NCBI GenBank assembly: GCA_043775075.1
Contig: JAYVSS010000212.1
Span: 1-25,509 of the forward strand
DNA length: 25,509 nucleotides
DNA from: JANLQX01 sp043775075
Lineage (GTDB): Bacteria > Actinomycetota > Acidimicrobiia > Acidimicrobiales > JANYDT01
Direction of reading: 5' to 3'
The notes beneath the pieces are model-generated. The model ran no database searches. It was given only the letters and a program-made list of their open reading frames with translations, and was not told the DNA's origin. Positions 15,602 through 23,188 of this stretch are shown here, piece after piece (the first letter of the stretch is position 1; each line of letters opens with the position of its first letter). Position numbers and translations under genes: made by a program.

Positions 15602-16585
15602 TTAGGAGCGGGATGCGGCTTCCCATTCGGTCAGGAACCGGATGAGGCGCATCGAGTCAACGAGTCGTGGGCTTGGGCGCTCGGCTTCCAACCTGCCGGC
15701 GGCGACGTTAGCCTCGACCATCCGCACCTGATGGTCGAACGCATCGAGTGGACCGGTAACGACGATGGTCTCCGGATCGCCGTCGTACGCCCGCCATACG
15801 AACGCGTTGTCGCCACTCCCGGGAAGCCACGGGTTGGTGAGGAACGTGAGCGTTCCGTTTGTCCCGTGCACTTCGAAGCGGGAGGTGTTGCCGTACGTCT
15901 CGGCGGTGTGGATCGTGGCCAAGACGCCGTTGGAGAACCGAACGGCACCGACTGCCTCACTGACGTTCCCGTCGGCCGCAGAACTGATTCCGCAAGATAG
16001 GAGCTGATACTCGGCGAACGTTCCGTCACCGCCCATCGCATCGACCACGAGTTGCACCAGCGACGCCGGGTAGCACCCGAGGTTGTAGATCGCCCCTCGG
16101 CCATCGGGGTTGACCAGGTGGGCAATGTCTGCGGCATAGCTGGCGTGGACGGCCTTGAGCGAGCCGAGACGCCCGTCACCTAAAACTTCGACGAAGCGAG
16201 CGATTATCGGGTGGGCGAGATACATGAGACCCTCGACGAAAAATACTGTTCCTCGGACGGAAGCGAGCAGTGCGTCCGCCTGCTCCAGCGAAACCGTCAA
16301 CGACTTTTCCGAGAGGATCGCCTTGCCCGCGGCGGCAGCGACGATCGTCGCCTCGTGGTGGACATGGTTCGGCGTCCCGACATAGACGACGTCGATATCA
16401 GGAACGCCAAGAGCGTCTTCGAGACTCGTGACGGCGCGAGCGATGCCATGTCGATCACGGAACGCCTCGAGTCGCTGCGGGTCTCGTCCGACGACGACCG
16501 TGGTGACGGAGCCGGGGCTTGCTTCGATGGCCTTGGCCATGGTTTCGGAGATGAAGCTGGTCCCCAGAATCGCCCATCGCAGCAT
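15602..16585 (-). CDS. Gfo/Idh/MocA family oxidoreductase
   Basis: 327 residues. The N-terminal Rossmann domain begins MLRWAILGTSFISETMAKAI and continues with VVGRDPQRLEAF, VYVGTPNHVHHEATIVAAAA and the GKAILSEKSLTV motif, in which the usual EKP is EKS, keeping the catalytic Lys. The C-terminal substrate domain has GRGAIYNLGCYPASLVQLVV, typical of the family's trans-dihydrodiol dehydrogenase-like branch. Family members are NAD(P)-dependent dehydrogenases of sugars, inositols or dihydrodiols. Substrate unknown. The GxGxxG loop is unusual (LGTSFIS). Upstream lies a 314-bp stretch without a gene. Whether the downstream P450 is co-transcribed is uncertain. Confidence 0.88.
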   Translation of the reverse strand: MLRWAILGTSFISETMAKAIEASPGSVTTVVVGRDPQRLEAFRDRHGIARAVTSLEDALGVPDIDVVYVGTPNHVHHEATIVAAAAGKAILSEKSLTVSLEQADALLASVRGTVFFVEGLMYLAHPIIARFVEVLGDGRLGSLKAVHASYAADIAHLVNPDGRGAIYNLGCYPASLVQLVVDAMGGDGTFAEYQLLSCGISSAADGNVSEAVGAVRFSNGVLATIHTAETYGNTSRFEVHGTNGTLTFLTNPWLPGSGDNAFVWRAYDGDPETIVVTGPLDAFDHQVRMVEANVAAGRLEAERPSPRLVDSMRLIRFLTEWEAASRS

Positions 16586-16899
16586 GGCGTCATCCTTGCA
16601 CGCGGGCTCTCACCAATTGGCCTTCGAGTCATTTGGATTTTCGAAGCGGCGGAGCAACTTCGTGGTCGCTGCCGACTCGCTGACGATCGAAATCAAGACT
16701 TGGCGACGAGACCTGCGCCCATCGATGGCTCGGGACTCAAAGAGGGTTGATTTCTTGGACGACTTCCGTGACGTTTTCCGTGGTAGCAACATGGTTATGA
16801 CGATGGCAGCCGATCGGCAGCGAATCGTCAGCGGCGTCATGTCGGGGCCGCCGTCACGCAAACAGCAGCCAACCGTGCACCATGCCACCGACGTTCGTT
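16586..16899. other. 314-bp spacer, no gene recognised
   Basis: This lies between the start of the Gfo/Idh/MocA gene and the stop of the SnoaL-like gene, both on the minus strand. Open frames cross it on both strands, but none shows a domain motif or a ribosome site. The Gfo/Idh/MocA promoter should lie here; I found no convincing -35/-10 pair and no copy of the 19-bp operator. Confidence 0.5.
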
Positions 16900-17295
16900 T
16901 CAATCCGCCATGCCGGCCTGGCGCTGGAAGACGAGGCTGTCCCAATAGTCTGTGCGCTTAGTGATGAGGCCATCCCGCACCACGAAGCGCATCGCTCCAC
17001 GAACTGCGATGTCTCGATCATTAATATGTGTACATAGGGTGTACGTCGCGACCACTCGATCGCCTTCAACGATCACATCCTCCACGTCGTAACGCAGGCC
17101 GGGCATTGAACTGAGAAAACCAGGGACTCGACGGGCGTATTCCTCACGGCCTTCGCATCCGCTTCCGAGCGCCGCCGTATGTTCGTTGACGAAGTCTTCG
17201 GTGACGAGCGCCGTGACGACGTCCGGGTCACCGGTGGCGAATGCCTCCAGATACGCCCGACAGATCTCGCCCGGCGTCTGAGGTCCCGAAGCCAC
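16900..17295 (-). CDS. SnoaL-like/NTF2-fold polyketide-cyclase-like protein
   Basis: 131 residues. The arrangement ICRAYLEAFATGDPDVVTAL followed by VTEDFVNEHTA, then EEYARRVPGFLSSMPGLRYD and VEDVIVEGDRVVATYTLCTH, ending in a strand-rich part with RFVVRDGLITKRTDYWD, is the typical SnoaL/NTF2-like cone fold. Members range from cyclases and isomerases to hydrolases, so no reaction is assigned. The GTG start shares one base with the stop of the VOC gene (TAGTG at 17297-17293), which makes it the third gene of a tight minus-strand operon under operator copy 2. Confidence 0.8.
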   Translation of the reverse strand: MASGPQTPGEICRAYLEAFATGDPDVVTALVTEDFVNEHTAALGSGCEGREEYARRVPGFLSSMPGLRYDVEDVIVEGDRVVATYTLCTHINDRDIAVRGAMRFVVRDGLITKRTDYWDSLVFQRQAGMAD

Positions 17296-17762
17296 TAGCC
17301 CCAGACCTCTTGGGCCTTCTCGTACACGCCCTGGTCATACGAAAACTCGATCATGTTTCCGTCTGGATCGGTAAGCGCGCAGATATATCCGATTGGATCG
17401 GGCATGCGTTGCGCTTCCCACGACAGGCATCCCTCGGCCCGACCCTTTTCGGCGATGGCGTCCACCGCCTCCTTTGTCGGCAGCTCCATACCGATATGGG
17501 CGAACGGGGCCATGATCGGTTGGCGCCCCTTGATCTGATCGCGGAAAAAGCTCACGAGCACCAGGATGAATGGCTTGTCGGCCTGGTCCGGATGGCCGAT
17601 CCATGCGCTTTGCCCGTCGGCATCCTCCCGCCGCTCCAACAACTCCAACGGAGTGAACCGCTCGTACCAGGCGATGGTGGCGTCGAGGTCGGTGCAGGGG
17701 AGGGCGATGTGGGTCCAACGGGCTTTCGTTGGCAGCAGACGACCAGACGTTGATTCACTCAT
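17295..17762 (-). CDS. VOC family (glyoxalase/bleomycin resistance/dioxygenase-like) protein
   Basis: 155 residues. It has the two beta-alpha-beta-beta-beta modules of the vicinal oxygen chelate fold: WTHIALPCTDLDATIAWYER at the N-terminus, FAHIGMELPTKEAVDAIAEK in the middle, and ICALTDPDGNMIEFSYD at the end. His in THIAL, His in AHIGM and Glu in MIEF match VOC metal ligands, so this copy could be a metal enzyme (isomerase, dioxygenase or glyoxalase). Its ATG overlaps the end of the preceding VOC gene by eight bases, and its stop overlaps the SnoaL-like start by one. Confidence 0.85.
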   Translation of the reverse strand: MSESTSGRLLPTKARWTHIALPCTDLDATIAWYERFTPLELLERREDADGQSAWIGHPDQADKPFILVLVSFFRDQIKGRQPIMAPFAHIGMELPTKEAVDAIAEKGRAEGCLSWEAQRMPDPIGYICALTDPDGNMIEFSYDQGVYEKAQEVWG

Positions 17763-18255
17763 GGGTAAAGCCTTCCGGGATGATGGGGTCGGTGCCGCCC
17801 TTGGTCCACAGGATTACCGTGGTGCCCCAGGGGTCTTCGAAGGCACCGTTGAAGCCGTTGAATTCTCTCCAATAGTGGTGCTGCCATTTGACCGTGGCAC
17901 CGTTCGCTGCGGCCCGCTCCAAAATGGCGTCTTCGGAGTCGTCGTCGCTCACCAGAATCCATACGCGCAGACCTTGGCCGCCGTTTGGCCCGCCTCGCCC
18001 GACGTGCCGCGGATCGACCCCCGTGGGCTCGGGATTCGGCCGGGCGTTGGCCACATCGAAGAAGCCGACGTGAAGATTCCCAACGGTTGAGTCGCTGCCA
18101 TCGTCGAGGGGAAAGAAACCTCCGGGAACACCGCGGTGGAACACTCCGGTCGGTCGGCCCTCCACCTCCCAGCCGAAGACCTTGGCGTAAAAATCGGCGC
18201 AGGCGGCCACGTCGTCCGACGGGAAGTCCACGAAGATCAGCGTGTTCGGTTTCAT
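17755..18255 (-). CDS. VOC family protein
   Basis: 166 residues. The start, NTLIFVDFPSDDVAACADFY followed by AKVFGWEVEG, and the end, GAFEDPWGTTVILW, are those of VOC proteins. The usual N-terminal His (as in H.....D) is Phe/Val here and the terminal Glu (DP.G...E) is Leu or Trp, so the metal site appears incomplete. It may bind a ligand without catalysing metal chemistry, or pair with the second VOC protein encoded next to it. It is the first gene of the minus-strand operon, and operator copy 2 lies 33 bases before its ATG, pointing to control by the GntR regulator. Confidence 0.85.
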   Translation of the reverse strand: MKPNTLIFVDFPSDDVAACADFYAKVFGWEVEGRPTGVFHRGVPGGFFPLDDGSDSTVGNLHVGFFDVANARPNPEPTGVDPRHVGRGGPNGGQGLRVWILVSDDDSEDAILERAAANGATVKWQHHYWREFNGFNGAFEDPWGTTVILWTKGGTDPIIPEGFTHE

Positions 18256-18287
18256 GGTCCGACACTACCGAACATAGGTAGGCCCGA

Positions 18288-18306
18288 TGGACTGATGGTC
18301 AGACCA
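18288..18306 (+). promoter_or_regulatory. GntR (FadR-type) operator, copy 2, before the VOC operon
   Basis: TGGACTGATGGTCAGACCA is identical over all 19 bases to the minus strand of copy 1. The palindrome TGGTCAGACCA (18296-18306) matches TNGTNNNACNA. It lies in the 87-bp gap between the amidohydrolase stop (18343) and the VOC start (18255), placing it at the promoter of the minus-strand VOC operon. A -10-like TATGTT on the minus strand (about 18276-18271) lies between it and the ATG. Confidence 0.7.
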
Positions 18307-18342
18307 AGCCCGGTGGGTGCCGCCCCAGCCAATCACTAGTGT

Positions 18343-19686
18343 TCAGGTGTGCTTCGACAGGAAGAAATCACGTCGAAGCTCGGCCTGGGAGCGCAATGCG
18401 TCGAGGTCAACGGTGACGCATCGCCCGTCGCTGATCACCCGGCGTCCGGCGATCAGAACATGGCGGACCGAGCGTCCATCGGAGGCCCAAATCAGCTGGC
18501 GAGTCGGATCGGTTGCTCGTGGGGTGAACTGCGGAGAACGAGTGTCATGCACCACGAGGTCGGCCTGCTTCCCGACCTCGATCGAACCAATGCTGTCGGC
18601 TTTGCCGATGGCCGTGGCCCCACCGATGGTGGCCAACGTCAATGCATCGTGGGCGGTCAGCGAAAAGGGATCAAGCGATCGGTCCCGAGCAAGGCCCACG
18701 AACAATGCTGCGGCCCGCAGAATGTCCACTGCGTCGCCAGCGTTTTCGGCGTCGCACCCGAGGCCCAGGCGTCCACCGGCGGCGAGGAATGCATCGTGCC
18801 TATTGGCGCCGATGAAACCCTGGGCCAGGCGAAGATAGGCCCACGGGCAGGACGCGATGGCCGTGTCGGTGGCGAGGAGGCGATCGAGTTCATCGTTGTC
18901 GAGATGGACTGCGTGGGCCATCAACACATGGGGACCAAGAACGCCAAGGCGATCCAGATGCACGATCGGCCTCACGCCGGTGCGGGCCACATAGGTTATG
19001 GCGTCACCGCCGTGGGGCGACATATGAAACGTGAAGCCAGTGTGGCGTTCGCGGGCCAACGCGCTGGCGCCCACCACCAAAGCATCGCTCATCAAATCGT
19101 GGCCCACCAGGGTCACCCAAGCCTCGATCAAACCACCGCGCGGATATCGATCGAGGAGGTCACGATTTTGGTCCACCACCTCGTCGGCCGGGGCTCCATA
19201 CGGCACGCCCTCGGCGTCCCAACCCCATTGGCCGATAGTCGCTCGCAAGCCAACTGCGCGCAAGCCCGCAGCCACCCGGTCAGGGTGGGCCACGGTTCCA
19301 GCTTCCACCGTGCAGGTGATGCCGTTGGTGACGGCGGCAACGGCGGCAATGGTGGCAGAAAGTTCATCGTCGTCGCCGGTATGTTCGGAATGAATGGGAA
19401 CGGCCCAGCCGTAAATCGCATCTTGAGAGTCAATGGCATCGGGGATGCACGATGCCACCAGGCGATCGCCGGTGAGATGCTGGTGGGCGTTGATGTATCC
19501 CGGCGTGACGATGCTGTGCTCATCACCGACAACGAGCGCTGTCGGATGTATTACCCGAAGCGCAGCAAAGGTTGCAACGGCAACAATGCAGTCCCCCTGC
19601 ACGGCAACCGCGCCGTTGCTGATCACCTCTCGGTCGGCGTTCACGGTCACCACATCGCCGCGCACCAAGATTACGTTTTCCTCCAC
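18343..19686 (-). CDS. Amidohydrolase family protein (TrzN/AtzA/cytosine-deaminase-like)
   Basis: 447 residues. The layout matches the metal-dependent hydrolase superfamily: N-terminal beta-sandwich (ILVRGDVVTVNADREVISNG), HxH in TPGYINAHQHL (His68, His70), His221 in FTFHMSPHGGDA, His258 in LMAHAVHLDNDEL, Asp312 in GLGCDAEN, and the C-terminal sandwich with GSIEVGKQADLVVHDT. Members such as TrzN, AtzA, guanine deaminase and S-adenosylhomocysteine deaminase remove amino, chloro or thioether groups from N-heterocycles. The Glu usually found three residues after the third His (HxxE) is absent: the site reads HMSPHGGD. GTG start at 19686. Its divergent neighbour, the Rieske oxygenase, begins only 20 bases away. 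It probably acts on a nitrogen ring in the same pathway as HyuAB (inference). Confidence 0.87.
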   Translation of the reverse strand: MEENVILVRGDVVTVNADREVISNGAVAVQGDCIVAVATFAALRVIHPTALVVGDEHSIVTPGYINAHQHLTGDRLVASCIPDAIDSQDAIYGWAVPIHSEHTGDDDELSATIAAVAAVTNGITCTVEAGTVAHPDRVAAGLRAVGLRATIGQWGWDAEGVPYGAPADEVVDQNRDLLDRYPRGGLIEAWVTLVGHDLMSDALVVGASALARERHTGFTFHMSPHGGDAITYVARTGVRPIVHLDRLGVLGPHVLMAHAVHLDNDELDRLLATDTAIASCPWAYLRLAQGFIGANRHDAFLAAGGRLGLGCDAENAGDAVDILRAAALFVGLARDRSLDPFSLTAHDALTLATIGGATAIGKADSIGSIEVGKQADLVVHDTRSPQFTPRATDPTRQLIWASDGRSVRHVLIAGRRVISDGRCVTVDLDALRSQAELRRDFFLSKHT

Positions 19687-19706
19687 CCTCGGAAGGTTCT
19701 CACATC

Positions 19707-20735
19707 ATGAAGACAACGACCGCCGGGCCCTTCGGCGCCAACGCCAACGTGTTGTGCAGCAACCAGGCGCTGCGCAATGCCTGGTATGCCGTCGCCCGCT
19801 CTATCGATGTGGCAGGTTCTCCGTTGGGAGTCACCCTGCTCGCCACCCATTTGGTGCTGTACCGGAGCGCGTCTGGCGCGGTGGTCGCCGCGCCGGATCG
19901 ATGTCCGCATCGCGAAGCGCCGCTCTCGGCCGGTATGGTGAACGACGGATGTTTGGCCTGTCCGTATCACGGCTGGACCTTTGGCGACGATGGTAAGTGC
20001 ACAGAGATTCCATCGTCGGACTCGTCGGCCATTGCCCCGCGTGCCCATCTCACAACCTTTGCGGCCTCGGAACGATACGGACTGGTGTGGGTGTGTTTGG
20101 GCGAGCCGGCCGGCGATCTACCAATCGTGCCCGAAGATACCGACGCCCGTTTTCGTCGGCTCAACACCCCGGTTGAGGTGTGGCAAACGTCGGCCACTCG
20201 CACCACAGATAACTTCCTCGACATCACCCACTTTCCCTTTGTCCATCAGGGCACCTTTGGTCGGGCGCAGGACACCAAGGTGCCGAAGCTCGAACTCACC
20301 GACCTGGACAACGGGTGGTTCGGGTATGCCTACGAAGTCACCGCCAACAACTCCCTCGGGGCCACGGCGAGCGGGCAAACAACGAGCGTGGTGGAGCGGG
20401 CGATGAGCTCGGGCTTCCATCTTCCGTTCGAGGTGCGCAGCACAATTCGATACGAGACCGGGCTCGAACACATCCTGCTGTTGCTCTCGACTCCTATTGA
20501 CGACGTCACGATGTATTTCACATTCGTGGTGTGGCGCAACGATGACTTCGGCACCCCGGCCGACGACATCCTCCGCTTCGACATTGCTATCGGCGCTGAG
20601 GACAGGAAGATGTTGGAACTTCTTGACGGTGTGCTCCCGCTCGATCAGACCACCCTCGTCAGCGTTCAAGCCGACAAGTGCGGGGTCGAGTGGCGACGGC
20701 GGCTCGTTGAGTACATGGGCCTTGCGTCATTATAA
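19707..20735 (+). CDS. Rieske [2Fe-2S] aromatic ring-hydroxylating/demethylating oxygenase
   Basis: 342 residues, the compact VanA/DdmC-like single-component type. Rieske motif: RCPHREAPLSAGMV with Cys66 and His68, then CPYHGW with Cys85 and His88. Mononuclear iron: TDNFLDITHFPFVHQGTFG gives Asp172, His175 and His180 in the usual spacing. This class removes O- or N-methyl groups or hydroxylates rings, with electrons from a separate reductase that is not encoded here. GGAAGG at 19691-19696 serves as the ribosome site for ATG 19707. It diverges from the amidohydrolase with a 20-bp gap, so both promoters must lie inside the neighbouring coding regions or be shared. A hairpin follows the stop. 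Confidence 0.9.
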   Translation: MKTTTAGPFGANANVLCSNQALRNAWYAVARSIDVAGSPLGVTLLATHLVLYRSASGAVVAAPDRCPHREAPLSAGMVNDGCLACPYHGWTFGDDGKCTEIPSSDSSAIAPRAHLTTFAASERYGLVWVCLGEPAGDLPIVPEDTDARFRRLNTPVEVWQTSATRTTDNFLDITHFPFVHQGTFGRAQDTKVPKLELTDLDNGWFGYAYEVTANNSLGATASGQTTSVVERAMSSGFHLPFEVRSTIRYETGLEHILLLLSTPIDDVTMYFTFVVWRNDDFGTPADDILRFDIAIGAEDRKMLELLDGVLPLDQTTLVSVQADKCGVEWRRRLVEYMGLASL

Positions 20736-20750
20736 GTACACATAGTGAGT

Positions 20751-20768
20751 GCCCGTATGTGCACGGGC
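20751..20768. terminator. Hairpin GCCCGT-ATGTGC-ACGGGC between convergent genes
   Basis: A 6-bp perfect stem, GCCCGT (20751-20756) and ACGGGC (20763-20768), with a six-base loop, lies in the 34-bp gap between the Rieske stop and the stop of the minus-strand dehydrogenase. It is placed for a two-way terminator but lacks a clear T-run. Confidence 0.4.
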
Positions 20769-20769
20769 C

Positions 20770-21813
20770 CTACGTATGCGTGCAGACGAGTTTGCCAACG
20801 AAGGAGCCGTGTTCCATGCGGTCGAGCAGCACTGGTAGTTCACCGAGGGGGGCAACGCCGTCGACGATCGGCACGAGTCGATCGGCGCTGACGGCATTGA
20901 GCATGTCGGCGAATTCGCTTGGCCGATAGCCGCCGGCGCCGAGGAGCTTTCGTCCCCACCAGTACACACTGGTGAGCTGTAGCGGCACTTCGGTCCCGGT
21001 GGTGGTGCCGCAGAACACCATCCGACCCTCGACCGCCAACGCGTCGATCGAAGCCTGGAATTGCGCGGGCCCCACATGGTCAATCACCAGATCGGCGCCC
21101 AGGCCGTGGGTTAATTCGAGGACCTCTCCGGCAATCATGGACGGGTCGGTGGCGTCCACCACATCGTCGCACCCGAGGGTGAGGGCGGCGGACAGCTTTG
21201 CTTTGCCTCGGGCCGTGCCGATCACTCGTGCACCCACGCGCTTGGCCAACTGAATGGCGGCGACGGAGACTCCGGCATTGGCGGCGTTCACCAGCACGAC
21301 GTCGGACGGGTGCACCTCACCCACGCAAACCACAGCCCGCCATGCGGTGATGTACGCCACCGGAACTGCAACGGCCTGAGCATCGGTCAGGTGCGGGGGT
21401 ACGGGCCAGCAACGGTCAGCCGGAACCGCAACGAATTCGGCGAAACCTCCGGGGCGGGTCGATCCGACCGTTTCCAACTGCTCGCAGTACGGCTCCTGCC
21501 CATTGCGACAGCGGGCGCATACGCGACACGTGGTCACCGGATCAACGAGCACCCGTGCGCCGATTGTTGGGCCCGCCCCGTCGGTGAGCCCGGCCCCGCG
21601 AGCGACGACATCGCCCACCACGTCCATGCCGGCCACGTGCGGGAGTCGGAACCCCCGCACGAGCGGCGCGTCGCGTTGTAACAGATCGAGCCGATTGAGC
21701 CCGCATGCTCTGACTCGTAGAACAACTTCGAACGGGCCCGGATTGGGCTCCGTTAGATCTTCAAAGGAACAAACCTCGGGACCGCCATGGCCTCGTTGTA
21801 CATATGCACGCAT
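20770..21813 (-). CDS. Zinc-type medium-chain alcohol dehydrogenase family protein
   Basis: 347 residues. The GroES-like domain starts MRAYVQRGHGGPEVCSFEDL, with PHVAGMDVVGDVV. The structural zinc site CRVCARCRNGQEPYC has all four cysteines. The Rossmann segment LVNAANAGVSVAAIQLAKRV deviates from the common GxGxxG (NAANAGVSV). The catalytic-zinc Cys of true alcohol dehydrogenases (GICGTD) is replaced by ACGLNRLD, as in many quinone-reductase-like MDR members. It is the last gene of the minus-strand transporter operon, 42 bases after the substrate-binding-protein gene, which ties it to the transported compound. GAGAA precedes ATG 21813. Confidence 0.87.
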   Translation of the reverse strand: MRAYVQRGHGGPEVCSFEDLTEPNPGPFEVVLRVRACGLNRLDLLQRDAPLVRGFRLPHVAGMDVVGDVVARGAGLTDGAGPTIGARVLVDPVTTCRVCARCRNGQEPYCEQLETVGSTRPGGFAEFVAVPADRCWPVPPHLTDAQAVAVPVAYITAWRAVVCVGEVHPSDVVLVNAANAGVSVAAIQLAKRVGARVIGTARGKAKLSAALTLGCDDVVDATDPSMIAGEVLELTHGLGADLVIDHVGPAQFQASIDALAVEGRMVFCGTTTGTEVPLQLTSVYWWGRKLLGAGGYRPSEFADMLNAVSADRLVPIVDGVAPLGELPVLLDRMEHGSFVGKLVCTHT

Positions 21814-21855
21814 ATTAGATTCTCACGTGAAAATGGCGGGTCCGAGGTCCGTACG

Positions 21856-23103
21856 TCACGGGGCCAGTTTGGTAAACGTCACCTTGCCGTCAGCACCATA
21901 GAGACCGGCGGCAACCTTGTCGTCGTAGGCCTTGGGGTCCGGAACTTTGATCACTCCGGCCTCGGTATAGCTGGCGATTTCGTTGTCGAACACGGTCGGA
22001 TCGATGACCCCGATCGGCTTGCCACCAAGGCCCTTGACGACCTCGGCCAGTTCCTGTGTCCAACGGAACGTTTCGCCCGCTTCGGTGAGGTAGTTCTGGT
22101 TTCCGGCGGCGTTGATCTTCGCCACGGACGTCTTAACGGCACCGGCCGGATCGGCCACCGCGTCCTCCATACCTTTGAGCGCGGCCCGAGCAAAGTCTTC
22201 GACCACGGTCGGGTTCTTGGCGGCGAAGTCGGCCGAGGTGTACAAAAGACCGAAGCTTCCGGGAATACCTTCGGCGGTGGGATCGAACAGCTTGTACTTC
22301 ACGCCCGCAGCATCGAGCTGGCCGGGTTCGTTGCTCTTGTACACCGGGAGGGCGTCAATGGCGGTGGCGAGATGGGCCTTCGGATCAAAACCGTCGAGCA
22401 ACACTTCTTTGTAGTCCGTCCCCCGCTTCAGACCGGCCTTGTTGAGGAGGGCGACGATCGACGGCGGAATATCTCCCTTCACACCAATTGTCTTTCCCTT
22501 CAAATCAGCTACCGACGCCAGCGCCGGATCTTTGGCAATCAGACCCTCAATCGGGGTCTTGCCATAGTCAATGAAGGCGGTGAACTTGGCCCCCTCTTTG
22601 GAGAAGTTGACGAGTTCGGTGTAGCTACCAGCCGAGGAGAACTGCGCCTTTCCGCTGCCGACAAGTGCATAGTTGGCCGACGAGAAGCTGGGCTTGAGTT
22701 CCACATCGAGGCACAGATCTTTGAAGTACCCCTTGGCATCAGCTTCGACCACGTCGATGATCGATGCGGCCGCGGCGAAGTCGAAGCTCGATAGGTACGT
22801 AATCTTGCCGACTTTTTTGTTTGTCTCACAGCGAGCGGCCACGTCAGCGGCCGACATAGCCGGCGCGGCGCCGGCCGCCGCGGTGCTGTCCGCCGCTGGG
22901 GTCGCGGTTGTTTCCGCCGCTGCCGTTGTCTCCGCAGCGCCGGTGGTGTCCGCTGCTGGAGCTGCAGTGGTCTCGGCCGGGGCGTCGGTAGCCGCGACAG
23001 TCGTGTCCGTAGCCTTGTCCTTGCTGCACGAGGCAAGTGTGAGCAGGAGAGGAAGTCCAGCGGCAACCGCCAGCTTCCTCGTTCGCGTGGTTCTGTTGGT
23101 CAT
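21856..23103 (-). CDS. ABC transporter substrate-binding lipoprotein (SsuA/TauA/NMT1-like)
   Basis: 415 residues. The N-terminus is basic (NRTTRTRK), then hydrophobic LAVAAGLPLLLTLAS, then a lipobox LASC with Cys26, so it should be a lipid-anchored extracytoplasmic binding protein. Residues about 30-85 are a low-complexity Thr/Ala/Asp linker. The mature domain follows with ITYLSSFDFAAAASIIDVVE and KGYFKDLCLDVELKP, then GSGKAQFSSAG, DLKGKTIGVKG and FGLLYTSADFAAKNP, the pattern of the SsuA/TauA/THI5 (NMT1) group that binds sulfonates, pyrimidines, nitrate-like ions or aromatic acids. The ligand is not predictable. It is third in the order ATPase, permease, binding protein. Confidence 0.9.
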   Translation of the reverse strand: MTNRTTRTRKLAVAAGLPLLLTLASCSKDKATDTTVAATDAPAETTAAPAADTTGAAETTAAAETTATPAADSTAAAGAAPAMSAADVAARCETNKKVGKITYLSSFDFAAAASIIDVVEADAKGYFKDLCLDVELKPSFSSANYALVGSGKAQFSSAGSYTELVNFSKEGAKFTAFIDYGKTPIEGLIAKDPALASVADLKGKTIGVKGDIPPSIVALLNKAGLKRGTDYKEVLLDGFDPKAHLATAIDALPVYKSNEPGQLDAAGVKYKLFDPTAEGIPGSFGLLYTSADFAAKNPTVVEDFARAALKGMEDAVADPAGAVKTSVAKINAAGNQNYLTEAGETFRWTQELAEVVKGLGGKPIGVIDPTVFDNEIASYTEAGVIKVPDPKAYDDKVAAGLYGADGKVTFTKLAP

Positions 23104-23188
23104 GTGAAGGTTCCCTTTTGTTCGGTTTTCCGTTGTGATTGATTTTGACTGTGACGGGTAGATTCGACGACCCGTGGCGATAGAATTA

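Noticed and set aside
18349..19710. 453-codon open frame on the plus strand
   Set aside because: It lies antisense over the amidohydrolase, which has full metal-ligand motifs; the plus-strand product shows no family motif and is a high-GC shadow.
21787..22794. 335-codon open frame on the plus strand
   Set aside because: Antisense to the substrate-binding lipoprotein; Gly-rich translation without recognisable features.
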